Assembly: GCA_940671915.1 (NCBI GenBank)
Contig: CALNVZ010003435.1
Location: 15,855,585 to 15,919,584 of the forward strand
Direction: 5' to 3'
Source: Paracentrotus lividus
Lineage: Eukaryota > Echinodermata > Echinoidea > Camarodonta > Echinidae
Length of the DNA stretch: 64,000 nucleotides
The translations under genes were made by a program, and so were the position numbers. Of this stretch, positions 59,901 through 64,000 are shown one piece after another. The notes beneath the pieces are model-generated. The model searched no databases, was not told the DNA's origin, and saw only the letters and a list, made by a program, of their open reading frames with translations. The stretch's first letter is position 1, and each line of letters starts with the position of its first letter.

Positions 59901-60739
59901 CTTCAAAGTCCACTTATCTTTTCCTGTCCAATATCTTGTTCTTCATTCTTACTTTTTCTGACCCACCTCACTCTCTCTCTCCTTCTCCTAAGTCTGACAT
60001 CTTGTTCTTAACTCTAATGTCGAAGTAAATCCATCTCTATCTCTCTCTCTCTTTCTCCCTCTCTCCATATTTCTTTATCCCATATTATATGTTTCTTACA
60101 TCATAAACCCATTCGTAAACTTCCCCTCCCTCTCTCTCTCTCTGTTTCTATATTACACTCTTTAACCATCCCAAACCCACCTCTTGAAACATTGACCCAT
60201 TTGGCTTTTTCATCATCTCCATCTAAAGTCTCTTCATATTCTCCCATTCTCTTCCTATCTCTCTTTTTCATCATCTCCATCTAAAGTCTCTTCATATTCA
60301 CCCATTCTCTTCCTATCTCTCTTTCTAATAGTCTATATTCACCTATCCCTAACCAATCACCTTCATCATTGACTCATCGTCTTTCTACATCATCTTCATA
60401 CAGTACTTATTCTCTCGATATCTCTCTTTTTCTCTCTTGTACTGTCAAAACATCCCTAACCCATCACCTTAAATATTGACCCATCTTGCTTCCCCCCTTT
60501 CTCTTACACTCTCTTATCACCCCTAACTCATAAACATCCACCCATCTTCCATCTCCCTTTCATCAATCAGTCTTCCACCTGTACATTTCCTCTCCTTAAC
60601 TTTTCCTCTCTCTCTGTAATATTATAAAATAAGCGATCCATCACCTGCAAACTTAATCCTTCACCCTTCCCCTCTTTCCTCTCTCTCATACTTTCAAATC
60701 ACCCCTAACCCATAAACATCAACCCATTTCTCTCTTTCA
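56930..60739 (-). other. AT-rich downstream region of Piezo, probably including its 3' UTR
   Basis: From the Piezo stop codon leftwards the sequence is AT-rich, with no element recognised before about 56.9 kb. Several TTTATT sites (AATAAA on the minus strand) occur, for example near 56990, but I cannot choose one as the real polyadenylation signal. The true UTR could be much shorter than this stretch. Confidence 0.45.
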
Positions 60740-60760
60740 TCAATCTGTCTTCCACTTGGT
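59930..60760. repeat. Pyrimidine-rich tandem repeats in the Piezo 3' UTR
   Basis: TTTTTCATCATCTCCATCTA then AAGTCTCTTCATATTC occurs twice, about 61 bp apart, at 60205-60330. Blocks of the form CACCCCTAACCCATAAACAT, then TTTCATCAATCTGTCTTCCA, occur at 60518-60585 and 60702-60758. The second of these overlaps the last codons and stop of Piezo. Confidence 0.8.
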
Positions 60761-60992
60761 GACCTTGATGAGGGTCTCTGGAGACCGGTAGAGGAAGATG
60801 AGCTTAGCGGTCAGGTCCTCCTCCAGCTCCATCTCATCACTCTCTCTCACCAGGTAGATGTCCAGACATAGCTTGAGGATGCGATCCACGTTGGGAAGCT
60901 CATTGAACATGATCTGGTAGGAGATACCACTGAAGTACATGCGCAGGAAGCGACCGATCACAAGCACAAGGGATACATACAGACCAATTATT
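60740..60992 (-). CDS. PIEZO1: Piezo terminal exon, inner helix and C-terminal domain
   Basis: This exon codes the pore-lining inner helix (GLYVSLVLVIGRFLRMYFSG) and the C-terminal domain with IMFNELPNVDRILKLCLDIY and KLIFLYRSPETLIK, then a TGA stop at 60740-60742. The MF pair and the PE pair that line the pore and lateral neck in mouse Piezo1 (from memory) are kept. The residue after MF is Asn, where vertebrates have Glu. Confidence 0.96.
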
Positions 60993-62944
60993 CTGTGAGG
61001 GAAATACAAAGAATGACAACCAAACATCGGTTGATCATTTTGAAGAAATTCAGCCCTTGAACAATATTGATTATCAACCAAACATTGGTTGTTAATTTTG
61101 AAAAAAAAAAGTCAACACTTGGGTAGAACAAAACTCCACAATATCAATTTTTTCTCGGATCTACTCATCATAGATGATGCCAATTTTTTACGAGAAAGAT
61201 ATCATTAGTCCTCTATCATTAAAAAAAAAGGGGGAAAAAAAAAAGAAAAAAAAGTGAAACTCACAGCTTTATTAAAGGTTCCCTATCAACCATCATATTA
61301 AAAGATCTTCCACTTCTTTTTCATTTAATTAATCTAACTTGACATACATTGTAAAATACTGAATGTAAAGGTAAGTAAATTCCCAAGATTGCATCATCAA
61401 TACTCTTATCACAAACAATAACATGACAAAGAAATATTCAAACTAATCCGAATTAAAGTTTCTTACCCGTAGCTTGACAGTGGTGCCAGTAGTTCCGATG
61501 CAACTCTCTCGTTGAACGTGACGATCTGAATGGTTGTGCTCTCTGCTGAGGCTCCGTCTTCAACCTCCCACCATTCTCTGGTTCCAGTGAGAGTAGCGAT
61601 TGTACCTCCCTCCAGATGAAGAGATGCATTACCATAACCTTTCACTATAAGATATGAGATGGTGAAAATGGATGAAAGAATATTACTATCGATTTAGTGG
61701 GTATCAGATGGAAATTAATTGATTGAGTGATGTTTAGCAACATACATTTCAATAAAACAACCTTCTGAGAAGTAATCATCATCAACATCACACAATTCTC
61801 CCAGTAAGACTAGGGACTGTTCCCCTTTCCAGATTTAGAGATCCATTACCATATTCAGTCATCAATAGCTCATTAATCAAACGACCGACTTGCTTCAAAA
61901 TCTGGGCCATTCATGTCTGACCTAAAGGTTTGCAATTATGATTACATCATAAGCTGGATGAGCAATTTTTTGAAAGATTCAAAACGAAGTTAAACAATCC
62001 CTTTAATCTGAGTGTTTAAATTTTCTCTAGTTGATTTTTTGTCTGAAATGTAGGGTTAGGAGGCTGATGTTTTTTTTTTTTTTATAATGAGTTTAATAAG
62101 AACTGAAGTGGCTACTTAACAAAATGTAGTTAATTTCAATGATATTATTATTATTATTTTTTTTTATAAAACGCAGCTGATATGGTATAAATATTCATAT
62201 TATGAATGAAAGCTAAAAAATCTGAAAATAACAAAAACAACCGTATTATTATCTCTTGATAAAAATTTTCCACTCACCATCAAGAAGTATTGTGACTGGT
62301 TCAGGGCTGGTCAGAGCTGGTACCTTAACATATGATGGAATCAAATTCCTCATCAAACTGTGGATCATGGGAAAAGAAAGGTAGAAGACATTGTATAATT
62401 ATCACACTTAAAGTTCTTGCTACTAAAACTTACTATTTAAATTCAATTCAATTCAACTTTATTTTTCATTTCCACAGAAATCATAGGTACATGTACATTT
62501 GAACAAAAAAGAATCATGCAATATAACATTTCAACAAAACAATTTACAATTTACAAAAAGATTCTTTGACTGCATATACAATTATAATTTTTTGACATAT
62601 TTAAGGTATATAATATAAGATAAAATATATTGAAATTTCCTATGGAAATGGAGGGACCCATTTAAAAGTGAATACTTGTAGGATTCGTGACTATGCATTC
62701 GTAACGAACGGTCGTGTCTTTTCTGTGCTCTCTATCTATTCTTTTGCACCTTAAATTAGAAATTCAACATAGATGGCCTCAATTAGACATCAATTATTAT
62801 TGTTATCATTCTCACCCTGGATTAGTCGATGTGAATTCAAGCTGGTCAATCAGATCTTGCCTGAGCTGATCATATTCTGATGTGTTCAACTTCACATCTC
62901 GTTTGTTCTCTATGGTGGGTGTTACCTGCGCATTATTAGTGATT
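60740..62944 (-). CDS. PIEZO1: Piezo mechanosensitive channel, 3' part (last four exons; 5' part beyond window)
   Basis: Piezo proteins are trimeric plasma-membrane cation channels opened by membrane tension. The four exons, in coding order, are 62816-62944, 62278-62357, 61467-61644 and 60740-60992. They join in frame to about 211 residues. The order is part of the extracellular cap (LIPSYVKVP, then STTIQIVTFNERV), the inner pore helix (YGIIGLYVSLVLVIGRFLR) and the intracellular C-terminal domain (IMFNELPNVDRILKLC, YLVRES, EEDLTAKLIFLYRSPE), ending KVTKWKTD. Human PIEZO1 ends in very similar sequence (from memory). Invertebrates usually have one or few Piezo genes, so the symbol marks the family rather than strict orthology with PIEZO1. 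It lies about 12 kb from the phosphatase start codon, in the same orientation and separated by repeats. The upstream exons are off the right edge. Confidence 0.95.
60993..61466 (-). other. Piezo last intron
   Basis: CAACCAAACATCGGTTGATC and CAACCAAACATTGGTTGTTA mark a tandem duplication with a unit of about 58 bp at 61020-61120. The rest is AT-rich with A runs. Confidence 0.75.
61467..61644 (-). CDS. PIEZO1: Piezo exon, end of cap
   Basis: This exon reads KGYGNASLHLEGGTIATLTG, then TREWWEVEDGASAESTTIQI and VTFNERVASELLAPLSSY. The WWEVED and VTFNERV segments match the end of the cap, and SSYG joins IIGLYVS in the next exon. The acceptor is CTTATAG and the donor GG then GTAAGA. A partial decayed copy lies in the upstream intron. 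Confidence 0.93.
61791..61880 (-). pseudogene. Echo of the Piezo cap exon
   Basis: CCAGATTTAGAGATCCATTA, then CCATATTCAGTCAT, follows the true exon (CCAGATGAAGAGATGCATTA, CCATAACCTTTCACT) at an offset of 217 bp. On the minus strand it still reads EYGNGSLNLERGTVPSLTG, against the true GYGNASLHLEGGTIATLTG, and then stops. Only the acceptor-proximal half is copied. Confidence 0.85.
62278..62357 (-). CDS. PIEZO1: Piezo exon, LIPSYV segment
   Basis: This exon codes LMRNLIPSYVKVPALTSPEP then VTILLD, with a TCCACAG acceptor and a GTGAGT donor. LIPSYVKVP parallels the LIPxYI segment of vertebrate Piezo caps. Junction phases are 1 in and 1 out, and the next exon completes a Val codon. Confidence 0.88.
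62437..62560. repeat. AATTC microsatellite with LINE-tail-like flank
   Basis: ATTCAATTCAATTCAACTTT then ATTTTTCATTTCC resembles the stretch at 52868 (GAATTGAATTGAATTTTATT, ATTTTCC). A further pair of opposed GAATT and AATTC runs lies at 63448-63483. Confidence 0.55.
62816..62944 (-). CDS. PIEZO1: Piezo exon, cap region
   Basis: After the CTTCACAG acceptor the exon reads ITNNAQVTPTIENKRDVKLN, then TSEYDQLRQDLIDQLEFTST, NP, ending in phase 2 at a GTGAGA donor. The frame continues into NPGLMRNLIPS. The low conservation fits the extracellular cap. The acceptor choice is supported by phase but less by homology. Confidence 0.8.
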
Positions 62945-63094
62945 CTGTGAAGAGAGACAAAATCAGTTTGTATAATCATTAATAGTCTTTAAACCATGAA
63001 CTACAGAATTGTTTTATCCCCTTAGACTTAAAACATGAATCTCCTGGTTCCTGAAGGCAACAGGATTTGTTGATTTACCAAGTCAAAGATTAGC

Positions 63095-63220
63095 TTTGGC
63101 AAGGTGCTATAGCTTAGTCTCGGTAATGGTAGCGGTGTAGAAATTGGGAAGTCCTGGATCTGAACTTAAGTCCATGTGCTAGTGTCCTTTCGCAAGGATT
63201 AATCCTAACTACCATGTTCC
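63095..63220 (+). mobile_element. tRNA-derived SINE remnant
   Basis: GCTATAGCTTAGTCTCGGTA resembles box A and CCTGGATCTGAACTT a weak box B. The downstream TAGTGTCCTTTCGCAAGGAT then TAATCCTA resembles the common SINE core GTGTCCTTxGGCAAGGCA. It is strongly decayed. Confidence 0.6.
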
Positions 63221-63881
63221 TTAAATAGGACAATTAAGTTGTTGGTCATTTGGTCACTAATCTACAAGCACTGCTTCCTTAAGCAGTCAGACATCAATTG
63301 ATCAATCATTAATCAATCTTGGTCAATGGCACTACTAGTAATGAACACTATAAACTGTATATATTTCCATTACTAAATATTAGCTACATTGTATCACGTG
63401 AATGGTCAAAGCAAATGTATTTTCATAACCCTTTAAATACAATCATTGAATTGAATTGAATGAATAAATTCAATTCAATTCAATCACATAGTCAGATAAT
63501 ATATTTTACTTAATAATATAGACAACTTTTATAAGAAAAAATAAACTCCAGGACTACATATTAAGTGTATTCATGCTTTCGAACAAAGCTTAACAAAAAA
63601 ATAAAAAAATAAAAAGAAGACACATGTGAATATATTATGAACAGGCAGCATCCCTGAGATGTAAGAATAAAAATTGTAAATATTTCTAGCAGTTCCACGC
63701 CTTTCTGAAGACCAGGGTTTCTTTCTAGCTACAGAAAACTTCCTATACATGCTAATACAACTGTACATGTTATCATTCTAAGTGGGCAAGAAAAAAACAA
63801 AACATTTACATCTCAAAGAAAAAGTGAAGAAAGAAATAATTGTAAGTATCATCAAGTACATTTTATCAGGCCATTGTGCAT

Positions 63882-64000
63882 TAACCCTATTCAGACTGGC
63901 ATCTTCAAGAGGAGATTTTGACTGGGGGGGGTCAATTTGACCCCCCCCTGAGATCTCGGCCGCGGATGGTCCGATGCTGTGAAATTTTGCATCGAACGTC
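63882..64000. mobile_element. Start of an inverted-repeat element, cut by the window
   Basis: TTAACCCTATTCAGACTGG, a GGGGGGGTCAATTTGACCCC palindrome and GAGATCTCGGCCGCGGATGG relate it to the left end of the element at 43531 (AGATCTTGGCCGCGGATCG). The right end is not in the window. Confidence 0.6.

Larger units (their letters stand above)
62945..64000 (-). other. Piezo intron sequence to the window edge
   Basis: This stretch contains a SINE remnant, a GAATT/AATTC microsatellite and the start of an inverted-repeat element. No further Piezo exon could be recognised. Confidence 0.7.

Noticed and set aside
1..64000. CRISPR arrays, operons, prophage or bacterial defence genes
   Set aside because: The sequence is eukaryotic with spliced genes. 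No direct-repeat and spacer arrays or prokaryotic gene clusters are present.

Overview
The window is nuclear DNA from an animal, most likely a marine invertebrate deuterostome and plausibly a sea urchin or other echinoderm. The evidence is AT-rich intron sequence, GT/AG-spliced genes with vertebrate-like protein sequence, SINE and LINE tails ending in a GCGCTATA-type sequence, many TACATGTA palindromes, and inverted-repeat elements built on GCGAGCGCGAAGCGCGAGC or AACGTT motifs of a kind I associate with marine invertebrate genomes. The species call is inference. The gene calls rest on reading and translating the splice-bounded exons.

Two protein-coding genes are present, both on the minus strand. 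The first spans almost the whole left three quarters (48049 down to position 1 and beyond). It is a PTPN1/PTPN2-type non-receptor tyrosine phosphatase: nine exons were placed with consistent phase, giving 396 residues before the gene runs off the left edge. The catalytic Cys, Arg and Asp, the pTyr-loop Tyr and the Q-loop Gln are all present, followed by a proline-rich SH3-type motif, a species-specific KDG repeat and a basic, NLS-like start of the C-terminal tail. Introns 1 and 5 are about 18 kb each and hold most of the repeats. The second gene, at the right end (60740 to past 64000), is the 3' part of a Piezo mechanosensitive channel: part of the extracellular cap, the inner pore helix, the C-terminal domain and the stop codon, followed by a long AT-rich stretch that probably includes the 3' UTR. 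The two genes lie in the same orientation and have no evident functional link.

An apparently intact Tc1/mariner transposon (48374-49767, 339-residue DD34E transposase, TA-flanked inverted repeats) sits 325 bp upstream of the phosphatase start codon. From there to about 57 kb the DNA is a dense mosaic of inverted-repeat and tandem elements, including one element nested inside another with a visible 5-bp target duplication. Other elements in introns are two large foldback elements (21.3-22.6 kb and 25.9-26.9 kb), several paired MITE families, SINEs, two LINE 3' ends and a family carrying perfect DR1-type nuclear-receptor half-site pairs. The stretch 36.2-42.7 kb contains a diverged direct duplication that ends at a 25-N gap, and its second copy looks partly like an assembly product.

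The most unusual observation is a set of partial, decaying tandem copies of exons just upstream of the true exon in the intron. They occur at phosphatase exons 4, 5 and 6 and at one Piezo exon, and a piece of the Piezo terminal exon is also repeated in the 3' UTR. Several still translate to recognisable peptide and some keep the splice acceptor. They fit a broader pattern of local tandem duplication with units of roughly 60-220 bp seen throughout the window. I found no operon-like system, CRISPR array or functional RNA gene.
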